Positions 11,263-24,360 of a DNA stretch of 64,000 nucleotides are shown one piece after another; position 1 is the first letter of the stretch, and each line of letters opens with the position of its first letter. The notes beneath the pieces were generated by a model that did not search any database, was not told where the DNA came from, and saw only the letters and a program-made list of their open reading frames with translations. Source of the DNA: Adiantum capillus-veneris (Eukaryota; Streptophyta; Polypodiopsida; Polypodiales; Pteridaceae); contig CM043942.1 in the NCBI GenBank assembly GCA_014529385.2, positions 20,243,491-20,307,490 on the forward strand, written 5' to 3'. The translations under genes were made by a program, and so were the position numbers.

Positions 11263-12836
11263 TTCCTATGCACATGTATTGAGGTGAGGTGTCTTTTAGG
11301 GTTAGGTCAATGGCTATTTTATGTTAGTATATTAGTAATCACTAAAAAGTTAACGATATACTTACAACGGGTAGAATGAGGTGGATGGTTGAAGTAAGAT
11401 GGTTGAATGAAGTGAGGAAATTCTTGTGATGGTGGTGAAGCTTGAAGAAGTACTTACTTGTGTAGGTTCCCAAAATGACTATCGATCCTCCTCTTCTTCT
11501 TCTCTTCTTTATGCCACCGTCGTTAAGGTTGATTATCGCGATGAAAATGGAAATTCAGTTGATGATATCTCCCAATTTGTAGAGGTTAAGCATGGTTTAT
11601 GTCCTGAATTTTATGTATATAGAGAGGGGTAAGATGGAATTGTACTTTGGAAGTAATAGAGAGAAGCATAGAGATGGCGTATGTACATGGAGAGCTCATA
11701 TGAGAGCTATGGGAGTAAGAGGGGAGGTTAATGGTGAAAAAGGTGAGAGAAATCATGAGAAAGCTGATGCAAGTTTGAGTGAGGGATTGAGAGGAATCAG
11801 TGTGTGTGTGTGTGGAAGTGGGAAAAGAGGTGAGAGAAGACTATGGATTACTTTGTGAGAAAAGTGGGCAGACTGGGGTCCACTCAAAAAATCCTATCTC
11901 ACCGGTGGTATCTCCAAAAATCTTGAGAAAATTTGAGGTGATTATTCAACTCATGCTACAATTTCACTGTTGACCACTTCTTCAAATTTCGAGCGGAGAT
12001 AGGTGCACAAAATCTCACCAAAAAGAAAGGTGTTTTAGTGGCCTCCTCCTTTGCTGAATTTGCACAATGCATCGAAGAGTGAGCCCCTCCATTGTCATAT
12101 CATGATACAAAGCATCCAAGTTCCCTTTACACATGCATGGATGAGGATTATTGATGAAATAATAAATATATACATGGTGGGACTAGTGTATTGACTATTC
12201 ATGGATTTTTAGCTCAATGAGCACATGGTGTTAGAATAATGAGTATATAATAAGAAAAAATATGAAACAATTATGGATATGGAAAAAGATATTAAAATCC
12301 CATGATATGATCCCTCTTTTGTATTATTTTGGGTGAAAGAGGAAAAGGTATGCAAGTGAATGAAAATAATATAATAAACGTAACTAAGGGAGTAGAAATC
12401 AATTTTTTGTTTTCACGAGGGTGAGGGTAAAAATGTGGGGGAGATTTGTATAAAAGAAAAATATGAGGTTAGAGTATGTACACATTGGCAAAAAATATAC
12501 TTATGGTGCAAGAGGATGAAAGAAGGCATACATAGGTTTAATAAGACACACACCTAGGTATAAATATTTAAATAAAATATCAAAATAATTCTAAAAATCG
12601 CTATATTTAGGCCGTATATACAATGAAATATTTACACACAAAAAAGGCCATAATATAACTTTTTTCTTATTTTTTGTATTTTTTTGGCTCAACTAGCCCA
12701 ATGACTAGCTAATTGAGGGGTTTTTAAGAAGGTATGGGGAAAGTCTCCTAACTCACACACACCTATGTACAGTGAAAGAGTGAAGATAACCACACTGTTT
12801 GAGTGATTTGATAGGGTGGGGTAGCTCACTATGACA
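10212..12836 (-). repeat. 5' LTR of gag-only element (right copy)
   Basis: Direct repeat partner of 5016-7683, starting at the same TGAGGCGG edge and with the same internal order, including a (GA)n run near 11236-11262. Similarity ends at TATGACA (12836), after which the flanks differ. Confidence 0.8.
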
Positions 12837-13397
<561 letters not shown>

Positions 13398-13923
13398 TAC
13401 TTGATGCTTTTTTTATCATGTTTAGTACACTGATATATGCATACGGTGTGTTAATGATCACATAGGTTCATAAAAAGCACTTTTTGTTTCTCGTCATCAC
13501 GTAGGTGATAAGGAAATTTCTTTGGTGGTATCTTCCAAACCGCTATGAATCGAGTCAAACACTTTGAACCAAAGATGAAACACATCATTTAGAACATTTT
13601 CTCTCTTGTGTTTCAGGTGAAAATTCCGCACGAGTAAAGTCCACTGCATAGTCAGTATTTACTTGATGCTTTTTTTATCATGTTTAGTACACCGATATAT
13701 GCATACGGTGTGTTAATGATCACATAGGTTCATAAAAAGCACTTTTTGTTTCTCGTCATCACGTAGGTGATAAGGAAATTTCTTTGGTGGTATCTTCCAA
13801 ACCGCTATGAATCGAGTCAAACACTTTGAACCAAAGATGAAACACATCATTTAGTACATTTTCTCTCTTGTGTTTCAGGTGAAAATTCCGCACGAGTAAA
13901 GTCCACTGCATAGTCAGTATTTT
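13398..13923. repeat. tandem duplication, 2 x 263 bp
   Basis: The block 13398-13660 is repeated head to tail at 13661-13923. By eye only a few substitutions separate the copies (for example ACTGATATATG versus ACCGATATATG), so the duplication is recent. No coding function is evident. Confidence 0.9.
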
Positions 13924-15993
13924 GGACCCCAGTCTCCTTAGAGAACCACTAAATAGATTCATTAATTGAAGGAACCCACTTAACCAAATCAAAACCTTCA
14001 TTGAAATTTTTGATAAATGTATTTAGATCACTACTATCAGTTCGTGAGTGCAAGTTATTAATCGTTCCTTGTACGGTGTTACGTATTTATGTAGAGGTGC
14101 TACCTAGGCAGAGTACCATATGGAGTTGCGAGTTGAATGAGCGGTTCATAAATTTTATATGGGTTATTTTCATGATTTTATTTCAAGTTTTTGATTTCCA
14201 TAAGGTTATATGGGGATCTATGGTTAGTCAACCCGAACCATATTGGGCAATATATGGATAAAGTGGCTTTCTTTTTGTGTCACAGTTGTTCGCATAAATC
14301 TCATATGAGAAAAGTGATCTGATAATTGTTTAGCAAATATTATGGATCTGAGATTGACGCGTTGTTTTGAGGTCAAATACTTTCTTTTACATGTTATCTA
14401 TGCGCCCAAAAACAAGGAAAAGTTATTTTTCTCATATATATGAGAAAGCATATGCTTGACCAAAGTGGTGGGACTGTTTTTCATCATGATCGCACTGATG
14501 TAATGATGTCATATGATATATAGAATCTCATAAATGGGTGTGGATGTCCACCCTTCTAGGTCAAAACCTAGTTTTATATGCTAGGAGGGTGAGGTGTTGT
14601 CATAGTATACCACTTATGCATGGTTAAACATAAACATAGTATACCACTTATGCATGGTTTAGTCACTGGATGGACTTATTTCACACATAAAAATCTCATT
14701 ATGAAAGGGTCATATGTGTTGGCTCAGTTTGGTTGCAGTGTATACGGTCAAACTCTAATTGTGGGAGCTGGGTTCCCTTTGGAATATAGTATGTAGTAAG
14801 GGGATGAGATCCCTCATGGATTATGGTTGTAATTTTTTATGGTAGAAGCCAGTGTGTCTCTTGCATCATTTTGTTTATTATGGTTGTATTAAGTCTCCCC
14901 AATCTTAGAAAAATAAAAAATCTTTCAAAACATATAAAGTGCATAAGTGAAGGACAAGTTTAAGAATAAAAGACAAATGAAGGTGGAAAGTCAAAAGACC
15001 TTTTGTGTGCATATAAAGAGGTGGTTCTCTTCTCCTCTATTTTCCCTTCAGCGATTTCTTCTTCTTCTCTCTCTCTCTCTCTCTCTCTCTCTTAATGTCG
15101 TATCCATCATTTCTAACTAATATTGTTGCAAATCTACGTGCTTCATCATTGCCTGTTGCTACATGCTATGACTAGTGCATCGTTTTTGTTGTTGAGGGAA
15201 TCTTTGAATTAGGAATACCTTTTAATTTTTTTGAAACCCTTATGAATAACTTTTTAATTTTTTGAAGCCATTAGAAATACCATTTAATTTTCGTTGTATT
15301 GCCAAAATGCTGATGAGTTTTTGCAGCCATGTTATTTGGAAAGTGATTTTGCATGTTGGATGTGTATGGTGCCGTAATTTGGGTGGAGTGCTAGCCCATG
15401 TGATGGAATTGGATTATGGTTCACTATACTTGGTTGAATTATGAAGTGGTTTTGATGGTTTTATAGTCGACGTGGAAGGGTGGAGACCCTATACATTCTG
15501 ACTGCCTGAAAAGGGTTGTTTGTGCATATACAAGATGCTATTTTGATTGGACTCATGTGTTATATTTCTCATGACAATGTCACTAGAATATTAGGATCAC
15601 CTACATCGCTCAGCCTTAGATGAAAGAGTCAATGACGTGGGGCTTTGCTGGATCACGGGTGTTGCTTTGATATTCTTCTTTTTTGTTAGGCTCATCTATG
15701 CGGTTAGTGTGTTGGGGGTTGAACAACCTACACGGCTAGCGCATCCCGGGATTTTTCCTTGGTTTTTCCTAAACACCCAGTGCTAGGAATCAAAGAGACA
15801 TGGTGCCTAAATTGGCATGGTTGGTGTTGATTTCCTACCACATGGTTGTATTTGGAATCCTGTGAAAGCTCGGGTTTATGGAGGGAGGCGAAGTGGCCTC
15901 GGCTTATGTCTGCCTATTTCATTTAGATGGGGCATTTAAAGATTCTCATTTTGTCATGATCATGTGTCTCTCTGCACTCTATTTGACCCTCCA

Positions 15994-16041
<48 letters not shown>

Positions 16042-16799
16042 CAATGCAATGTGCACATATATTCACCCTCCATTTGGTCATTTTCTTCAAAGTGCTTTCA
16101 TTTATACCACACATTCAGGGGTAGCACTAGTTGCTAGGAACCTCTGGGTGTAGTTCAGTTCAAGGATTAAACTCCATGCTAGATCGAGCATTGAGAATTC
16201 CTCCACAACTCTAGTGTATATTGAATTTTTATAGAAGTATAAGTTGTTTTATTTTTGCATAGACCCCTGGGGAGGGGTATCTCTCAATTCTCTTGAATAG
16301 AAAACCGTCTTTTTTTGTCTGAACTTCTTAGTTGGATCTGGAACTTAGAGAGTTAGAATTTCTTGAATTAACTTTGACGTTCTTGTGGATACTCTTTACT
16401 TCTTGTGGAATACTTACTTTGGAGGTTTGAGAAGTCAAGGAGGCAGAAACTTGTGTATATGAACAAGGAGTTCATTGAGTGTGGGAAGGAGGGCTTTGGA
16501 GGCCATTGAGGATGGCGGAGTGGGCTACAGCCTAAAACTTGAGGGTTTAGCAACCACAGTGTATGAATGACATCATATAGAACCAACAACAAGGGAAAAT
16601 AGCGGGCCCAACAACAACAACGTCTGCACTAAGTGATGGCAGACGATTGAATAAGAATAAAGCCTTGGACAGCGATCAGGTTGGTGGATCTAGAAGGTGA
16701 GGACAACGAGTTTTGATGGCAAGGATGAGGACCTCAACACTATATCACACGGGGTCTTAAATGATTTATGAGAGGCAGGATTGATAATGATGAATAAGT
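13924..16799. other. non-coding stretch, no gene seen
   Basis: There is no protein-like frame longer than about 90 codons and none with recognisable motifs. Contents are a two-copy 34-base tandem repeat at about 14601-14660 (unit CATAGTATACCACTTATGCA plus spacer) and (CT)n runs at about 15067-15092 and 15998-16040. It may hold decayed LTR sequence that I cannot place. Confidence 0.5.
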
Positions 16800-18645
16800 T
16801 TTTTGGGGATTTGTGTTCGAAAGGTGAGCCAAGAAGGCATGGGGCCTCTGGTTGTGAGGATGTGTGAGAGAGAGAGAGCAACACATGCAACTAGCTTCAA
16901 CAATCACCGTAAACATAAGTAAACCTTGAGTACAACTTAGTTAATAATCAAAGTGGGCTGTTAACAGCACCATCATTTGGATTAGCTGAAACCTAATGAG
17001 TTTAATCTCCTTATGAAAAGTAAGTTGGCCATTAAGGAATCAATACTTATCAACAAGATTAACATGGTTTAAGATGATGATGATAATAAAGATAGGATTA
17101 ACTGAGAAAAAGAGCGTCAACAACAGTAATGGGCGTAATTTCTCCTTTTGTTTTTCTGTGTTTTTCCTCTTCTTGTTCTTCAATTTCACTGGGAGAGAAG
17201 TTAATATTTTAAAAGATGTATCCTTTTGTTGGTGTCCTGCAAACTATGCTTCTAGTGCCAATTAGGAGGGAGATTGTAGAGTGGGTGTTATGCTCCTTGA
17301 TCCATAGAAAGTGAGAGATTAACTAGGGTTGTGGTGCTTGGAAGCTTGATGTCAAAAAGGGGAAAAAAAAGGTTTAGCTTGAGAGAGATATATATCATTT
17401 GAGTATGAGGGAGAGAGAGGGTTATCCAAGGCTTGAGCATGAGGAGGAAAGAGAGAGCGTGAGGGATTTGGCATGAGAGCGGGCTCTGGAAGGTGTGGCA
17501 TGAGAGAGGGCTTTGATGGCTTTCCAAGCTTGTTTTGGGAGAGCGAGAGAGTAGGTTCCTGGGAGCTAGAAGATCCCCCCCCCCCCCCCCATGCATACAC
17601 TAACTCTACTTTTTAAATTGAACTTGAGTTTCTCTTCCCCTAACACTAGAGATATCACTAGTGGAGGGCATAGGTACAAGCACTCACTGATGTGGCATCT
17701 TGGACGCCAACCTGCATGAAAATTGTCGTTACTACCACCAAATGGGGTGTCCTGATCCGTGGAGAATTTTTCATCTCTTTGGCGGCATCATCCAAGCGCC
17801 ACAGTGCTCCTTGCGAACTCTTTCTCATTTTCCTGTTCGGCTCACTGATGTCCACCATTACTCCCTCCATTCACATTATACTACAAGAAAACCCTTTTTT
17901 TGGGCTAGTGGGCGACCACTTCACCCTTTGAATGGCCATTGGCTTTAAACTTGGGTGGTGATTGCCTCCTTTGTGGGCGGCCATGGGTTGCCTTATGGAC
18001 GGACATCGATTGCCATAGTGGGCGGCCATGGGTTGCCCTATGGACGGACATCGATTGCCATAGTGGGAGGCCATGGGTTGCCACCCATACTTGGCATATA
18101 TGTGGACCAAGGCATTGCCTTGCCTTTTCAGTAGCCCATGACTCACAATACCATTGTGAATTTCATGGCCCATATCAAGATCTTGGATAGTGCCACTTGC
18201 CTTAAGATGCAAGTATAGTGATTGTATTTTGAGAGATTTCGGTCGAGTGCTTCTCGTCCCCCCTTGTCCGAATAACCCACATTCAATGCTCCTCAAGCAC
18301 GTTTTTGCTTTCTGAAGCACACCACATTTGACATAACTATTAATCGAACACTGCCAAACACGGCATTACTTTCCAAAATTCATGACCATATCATTAATTA
18401 ATGCATTCCAAGTGATGACAGTTTCAATGGAAGCCAATTAAGAATTGTATGATCTTTTGTAAAATCTTCACACTTTGCATAAAGATCAACCCAAAACACT
18501 ACCAAGCCACAACATTTGGCTTATAATTAGCATGGAATATTGTGTGTTCTCGGACCCTGGTCACTGCTCAATAAATGTATAAGCTTCAAATAGACTATAT
18601 ATGCATCCCTTTGCTCTTTTTCCCATCATAGAAGCAGAGTTGCAC
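16800..18645. repeat. dispersed repeat, copy I
   Basis: This block matches a second, split copy at 20945-21581 plus 28758-30752. Shared landmarks include AGCCAAGAAGGCATGGGGCC, CAAGGCTTGAGCATGAGGAG, GATATCACTAGTGGAGG and a 3' part with AATGCTCCTCAAG. The identity of the repeat is unknown; no coding domain is visible and the divergence suggests age. It contains a 16-base C run at 17575-17590. Confidence 0.7.
17973..18082. repeat. 45-bp tandem repeat, about 2.4 units
   Basis: The unit starts GTGGGCGGCCATGGGTTGCC and repeats at 18018 and, partly, at 18063. As 45 is divisible by three, both strands read as 15-residue peptide repeats (GRPWVALWTDIDCHS on plus), but no surrounding gene supports coding. 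It lies within dispersed-repeat copy I. Confidence 0.8.
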
Positions 18646-19708
18646 TACATCCACCCTCTCTGAACCTTCACAGCCTTCAGTCTATGCCAACTGGTCTTCA
18701 ATCTGCATCTCCAATAAGCACCTTAAGCTCTTTTCCATCATCAAGATCACATAATTGGTAAGTACATATAAAACAAAATAAGGCTTAAACCCTATCATCA
18801 ATGATCTGGTTTTAATCATTAGGTAGCAATCCATTGCAAATCTTTGAACCGTATTTGTTGTATCTACAAAGCACTCAATTATGGAAAACCTGTTTAGCCC
18901 CATCATACTCGAGTGCTCCAATTAATTATGCGCACGGCTTGACCATCAAGAACAATCTAGGTAGCTTTGTCAAGATCAATTTGCCTTTGTCTATTTGCAC
19001 ATGGAATGGTTGTCAAGTCCTTCTTTTCAAGACCTCGCAACAGAACGATCTCAAAAGATGTAAAGATACTTCAACAAATGTCCAAAGAATTCAATTGGAA
19101 GCTAGCCATGTAAGATTACTAACCACAGAACCCAAAAACTACTCCCTCATAGTATGAATCCAAAAACAAAACCTAGAGCCAAGTAACATGCTACAAGGTA
19201 ACTAATATCCTTGAATGTGCAAGTTGCACTTCATTAAGCCCCAGGATCAAATGGGATAATAAGAAATTGCACCAATAGTGGAGCAACATAATACGCACAA
19301 CATGAGCATACATTTCCTGTATCAATTAGCTTCAAGCATTTTTGCTCCAAATATGCTATTCTTGGATCCAACAGAAAGTTTTGCGTGTTGTATCGAATTA
19401 AACCACAATGCATACCCAGAAGTAACCATCAGTATTGAACCTGAATTTGAAGTTCCCTAGAATCTCCTAGTTGGAATAGCATTAAGAGAACATAACATTG
19501 ATGGGTCCCACAATATACTAGAGCATCACTTGAAGCATAGTGCATTAACCACATCCCATAGACTTTTGGCACCTTAATCTTGTTACCAACAAGCCTTAAA
19601 GATCATTGACTCCCTTTTACTGGTGGCAGGCAAACCATCACTGACATAAGCATCATTAGAAAAAATAGCATCCAAATCATACCGTAATTGGCATACTATC
19701 CGAGAAAA
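18646..19708. other. non-coding stretch, no gene seen
   Basis: Sequence between dispersed-repeat copy I and the pseudogene at 19709-20788. Only short frames without recognisable motifs are present. Confidence 0.5.
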
Positions 19709-20788
19709 TCAAGAAATAATGGACACCTTTTTTAGTACCCATGGTGATTTAATATCATCACCCCCTATAGCTTCATAGACATCATGAAGAACCTTGAAAC
19801 AATCTGGACCTGTATTAGTAGATGAATATTTACTTGATTTTTGAGCTTGATCATGTAAAACATCTGAAGCCTCCTCATGTAGCCTGTGTATAAGCATAGA
19901 AGTAGAATCCCCATGGATAACCTATTCACAACAATCAGAATGACCTAGACAATCTTCATACTCATCTATGGCATGCTCTGCTTCCTCATCTGCATCCGTG
20001 CTACTTAACAGCCCATCATAACACTGCAAAGATTCATATGGCATCCGCTTTGGAGGGATACCCTCAAGCATATCCTGTGTCAGCTCTTCTACCTCCTGCA
20101 CTTTTTCAGGTATTGTGTATATAATAGCTTTATTGATGCAATTATCTACAATAAGCCTGTTGTTTTGGTTAGCTATATTGCTGATAGATCCCTTAGAATC
20201 CAGTAGAGGCACATCTTCTTGATGAACTCCTTGAAAAACTCCCATGCCAAGGTCAGTAGCTTGTGCAACACTTGTTGTACAGTCTACGTCTTCACTGGAA
20301 CCATTATTGGAGGTAACTTTCATGCAAGCAATCTTTGAAAAAATTTCATATATTTCTATTTCACCATTAAATTCATTGTTCAGCTTTGATAGGTTGCTTA
20401 AAATACGGTCCTCTCAAGCTGATTTTGCTACTTCCAAAGCTGTATTTTCCTTTGCTTTACCTCTTGCAAAAATGTGTTCCCAGAATTCATCATAGTTGAG
20501 GAATTGCATCTGATCCACTTCGCCTCTACTGAATACAATCTGGCTTTGTTCAATAATATGTACACTTTTAACATCCATAATCCTTGAGCTTTCACGTATA
20601 AATCCGTCTACAAAATAGTCCCACTGTGTTGGATGCATATTTGCCAGTTCTTGAACTAGATAACATGCAATAAGACCCTCTGGATCATACCCTTGAAAAA
20701 CGCCATATTGTTCCCATACAGCATCAAGTTCCATCTTCACTGCATTGTCAATTTTCTTTTTCATCTTCATGGATTTCACTTCAAGCAT
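19709..20788 (-). pseudogene. decayed gene of unknown family, about 360 codons
   Basis: One minus-strand frame stays readable from 20788 to 19709 with only two nonsense codons, a TGA at 20416-20414 and a TAG at 19924-19922. The product is acidic, with segments such as DAVWEQYGVFQGYDPEGL, NYDEFWEHIF, STDADEEAEHAIDEYEDC and FKVLHDVYEAIGGDD. I do not recognise the family. Codon-like continuity across the stops argues for a former protein rather than chance. The 5' part may lie upstream, where the dispersed repeat begins at 20945. Confidence 0.5.
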
Positions 20789-20944
20789 ACTACCGAACCA
20801 ATCGCATCATCTTTGACAAATTTGGAACTGCTAGATGTTTATCAAATCCCTTCAAACTAAAATCTTCAATAAATTGCACCAATTGTTATGGCATCTCCAT
20901 CTTCACCTCCCACCTCAGCTCATTTCGCATCGGGTTCACCAAAG

Positions 20945-21581
20945 ATGTCGGGGATTTCTGTTCAAAAGGTGAGCCAAGAAGGCATGGGGCCTCTGGCTGT
21001 GAGAGATGTGTGAGAGAGAGAACTAACAAATGCAGATAGCTTCAACAATCACCGTAAACATAAGTAAACCTTAAGTAGAACTTAATTAATAACCAATGTG
21101 GATCGTTAACAACACCATCATTTGGATTAACTAAAACCTAATGAGTTTAAGCTCCTTATGAAAATTAAGCTAGTCGTTAACGTCATCAATTCTTATCAAC
21201 AAGATTAACAAGGTTTAAGCTAATGATGATGATGATGATGAAGATAAGATTAACTGAGATAAAGAGCACCGACGACGGTAACAAGCGTAATTGCTCCTTT
21301 TGTTCTCCTTTGCTTTTCCTCTTCTTGTTCTTCAATGTCGTTGAGAGAGAAAGAGAACTTCATTAATCTTTTAAAAGATTAATCCTTAACGGTTCGTGTC
21401 CTACAAACTATGCTTCTAGTGCCGATTAAGAGGGAGCTTGTATAATGGGTGTTATGCTCCTTGATCCATAGAAAGTGAGGGATTAACTAGATTTATGGTG
21501 CTTGGACGCTTAATGTGGGAAAAAGAAAGCTTCGGCTTGAGAGAAATATATATCAGTTGAGTACGAGAGAGAGAGAGAGGT
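20945..21581. repeat. dispersed repeat, copy II, left piece
   Basis: Matches 16800-17400 of copy I, including AGCCAAGAAGGCATGGGGCC and the run through AACAAGATTAACA. It ends at the insertion point of the small retroelement; the copy resumes at 28758. Confidence 0.7.
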
Positions 21582-21852
21582 TGATAGGGTTGTGAAGCTA
21601 TGGAGGTTGCCACCGTGGAGTTGCCATGGCTAGGAGAAGCAGAGAAACGAGAGGTGGAGTGGGAGAGGGAGCTTGACACAAGAAGGGAAAAGCAAAAACC
21701 ACGCTATTGATTGATTATATTATTACAATGTATATATTAATCCTAAAAAGTCCATGCAAACTCTACTTTAACTGATGGTCTACAGCTACATGCCTTGAGA
21801 CTTGTTCTCACAGGGCTTAGACTCTATTGAATCCGGGCTTGCATACCCAACA
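21582..21852 (-). repeat. 3' LTR of TRIM-like element
   Basis: 271-bp repeat with TG...CA ends. Its sequence matches the interrupted right LTR, for example TTGCCATGGCTAGGAGAAGC and TCTATTGAATCCGGGCTTGC. It lies immediately next to a C-rich run on the inner side, which reads as a purine-rich tract on the element strand. Confidence 0.8.
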
Positions 21853-22269
21853 ACCCCCCCCTCAAGCCCAAACAACTAACAATGGACTCGAGACAGGCAG
21901 ACCATGGCAGAGTTCATTCACCTGAAACCATGAGTAGAAGCCCCCCCCCTTGACAATAACATAGGTGTGTGTGTGTACTTCCCTCAAATAACTATCAGTG
22001 TGAGACATACCAGAACTCGACGAAAACAAAGGGCGGTTTTACCACTTGTTATGTGGCAGTGTCTATAACCCGTACAAAAGGGACATGACCATGATTGACA
22101 CCTGACAAAATAAAACAAAGCTTTGACAGAATATAGATGATGATATAAACAAAATCCTGGTAGACTTAGGAGACTCAATAGGTAAAACTAATTTTGAACT
22201 CAGGATATTGTTGCTTGAGCAGGTTCTAGAGAAGTTGTTGATCTTTGATGTCATATGTGAATCTCATTT

Positions 22270-22760
22270 TTAAATTCTCCCACCTTGCTTGGAATTGGTA
22301 GCAAGAACCTTCACCGCAACGACAGCCGTGTTTGGCAACATGGCCTTATAAATAGGTCTAGAACCACCATTACTGATTAACGTTGTGAAGTTCTTTGTCG
22401 CTCTTTGTAGCTGCTTGTAACTAAATTGTGTGATCCTCCTTTTTGGTGATAATCTTGAACGGTCTTGTGAATGATTAATCCAAAAGGAAAAGGGCCCTAA
22501 ATCAAGCAGGTACAAATGCAAATGATGATGATTATGATGCACTACTGAATCTGATAACTCGATGCTCGCATTGATTGCATGTGCCCGAATCCCCAACGAA
22601 TACGACTACCTCGCTTTGCCATCAGAATTTCTCTTCCTCTTTCTTAGTCTCAAAAATATCAGAGAAAAGAAAACACATGCAGCAATGGCCGTCACACCAA
22701 TTAAAGTAGCAAATGTGATTCCTAAAACTGCTCCTGGCGACAGTTTGCGCGAGTTGTCCA
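22270..22760 (-). pseudogene. captured receptor-like kinase fragment (membrane helix to kinase start)
   Basis: One minus-strand frame reads MDNSRKLSPGAVLGITF, a hydrophobic helix (LIGVTAIAACVFFSLIFL) and a basic stop-transfer RLRKRKR, then a TAG at 22608-22606. After a juxtamembrane stretch it enters a kinase start: FSYKQLQRATKNF, a decayed glycine loop (SNGGSRPIYKAML) and the VAVKVL lysine strand. It then stops. This is the layout of a plant receptor-like kinase around its membrane span. It lies in the sense direction inside the retroelement, as with host-gene capture by maize Bs1. It cannot encode a working kinase. Confidence 0.8.
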
Positions 22761-22879
22761 TGTACAACTCAATTCATTGTTATTTCAGTAGCAGGCATCC
22801 CTGCACGAAATCTGTAGACAAGAAAGCAAAGCTCACGAGCTATGGCTATGGCGAATAAGGCGGGCTTTGTGACCGAGAA

Positions 22880-22897
22880 GACCTTGCTCTGATACCA
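22880..22897 (-). other. primer-binding site (initiator tRNA-Met) of TRIM-like element
   Basis: The minus strand reads TGGTATCAGAGCAAGGTC directly inside the 5' LTR edge at 22900. The first 12 bases match the standard plant initiator tRNA-Met site. Confidence 0.9.
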
Positions 22898-22899
22898 TT

Positions 22900-23068
22900 T
22901 GATAGGGCTGCGAAGCTATGGAGGTTGCCACTGTGGAGTTTCCATGGCTAGGAGAAGCAGAGAAATGAGAGATGGAGCAAGAGAAGGAGCTTGACACGGC
23001 AAGGGAAAAACAAAAACCACGCTATTGATTGATTGTATTATTACAATGTATATATCAAGCCTAAATAG
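22900..23068 (-). repeat. 5' LTR of TRIM-like element, outer part lost to copia insertion
   Basis: Matches the first 170 bases of the LTR at 21582. It stops where copia element B begins and is continued at 28651-28757. Confidence 0.8.
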
Positions 23069-23272
23069 TGTTGGGATTCAGGCCAAATGGCCGGACATCC
23101 CACTTACTACTAACCCATCTACTAACTTAACCATGTATACACTTATTCTTTAATACAATAGTATAAGGAGCTCCAACTCAATAACGTTGATGTACGCTCC
23201 ACCCAAAGCACGTCTCTCTCTCTCTCTCTGTTCTCGCACTTGCACTCGCACACGCTTCCCGCAACACCTTCA
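23069..23272 (+). repeat. 5' LTR of copia B
   Basis: 204 bp with TG...CA ends. It shares CCGGACATCCCACTTACTAC and a CT run with the 3' LTR. A leader of about 1.1 kb without clear genes separates it from gag. Confidence 0.88.
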
Positions 23273-24360
23273 ACTGGTATCAGAGTAGGGTTTGTGCTTG
23301 CCGTCTTCGCATCTACGCGTGTGCACTTTTTAAAAGTGCAAAGAGGTTTTTGATTTTGGCATCGGCAAATTCAACGTTCCGAGAGCGTTTCCATTAGTTG
23401 TCCTCGGGTTTTACCCCTCTTTCAAAGTTTTTCGTGCAGTCGAAATATTCATCCGAGCTACACTTCAGGGGTTCTATTTTTCAACTCCACTTTTGCTACA
23501 GCTACAACTACAGGTACAGAACACAGGTGCAGGTTCTTCAGAGACTATTTGGGATCATATATAGCCGTTTTATAATTATTATGTGCTTATGGGCTGATTA
23601 GGAGCACTTTTCGGCATCGACATTGTCTCGGGTTTTTCAAGCATCCATCTCCTCATAGGTTCTTGCATACATACAGGACATCCAGATTTCTTACAGGTTG
23701 TAGTGTTTAGCATCAGCACGGATTGCATTGTTTGGCACTTTTGATAGTGCTTGAGCTCTTTTGAGAGCATTTTTACTCCCCAAAGGGATTTGTTTACTGC
23801 TTGCACATTTTGTTTGGCACCTGTCTGAGCACATATACTGCACCTTTCAGTATTGTTGACAGTGGATGTACGTTGAGTTGCGGAAACTTCCATATGTACC
23901 TTTTGTGGAGCCAATTGGGCTTGTTTCTGGCAGTCCTAACCGTTTCTGAGACTCGGTTCGCAGGCCCATTCTGAGACTGGGCTGGTTTCTTGTCTGCATA
24001 ACCTTTTGTGAGGGTCGATAGCATGAGGTTTTCTTGAGCTAGGGATTCTCGAATGTTGAGATCCTTTCGATAATACAGGTTGCTGGAGTAACCCTTTTTG
24101 TGGTCTTGCCATAGGACATGTATAGAGAGGGCTAGGTGCATTTGACGCCGTGTTGGTAGTCTTGGGTCAGCTTTTGACTTTTAATGCACAGTAAGTGGTT
24201 CATGCGCCTGTCTTATGCTCTGAGAGCATTAATTTTTATGCATTACTGATCTCTTGTGACAGTTTTGGATTGAAATTCTGTCAGTTATTTTGGGGAAACT
24301 CTACCAAATTTTTCCCAGAATTACCAGTGTTTATTGACATATTATCTTTAGCTTGCATCC

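Larger units (their letters stand above)
5016..12836 (-). mobile_element. gag-only LTR retrotransposon (TR-GAG type)
   Basis: Two long direct repeats of about 2.65 kb flank a 2.5-kb interior whose only sizeable coding region is a gag-like gene on the minus strand. Both repeats start TGAGGCGGTCC in plus orientation. There is no protease, integrase, RT or RNase H, so the element is non-autonomous, like plant TR-GAG elements. In the minus orientation the right repeat is the 5' LTR. No clean target duplication is seen, and the outer end of the right LTR may be clipped by about 28 bases. Confidence 0.8.

Noticed and set aside
17939-18190. 15-residue peptide-repeat protein on the plus strand
   Set aside because: It arises from a 45-bp tandem repeat within a non-coding dispersed repeat, with equally open frames on both strands.
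22562-22858. Plus-strand 98-codon ORF in the TRIM-like element
   Set aside because: It is the antisense shadow of the receptor-kinase membrane segment on the minus strand.
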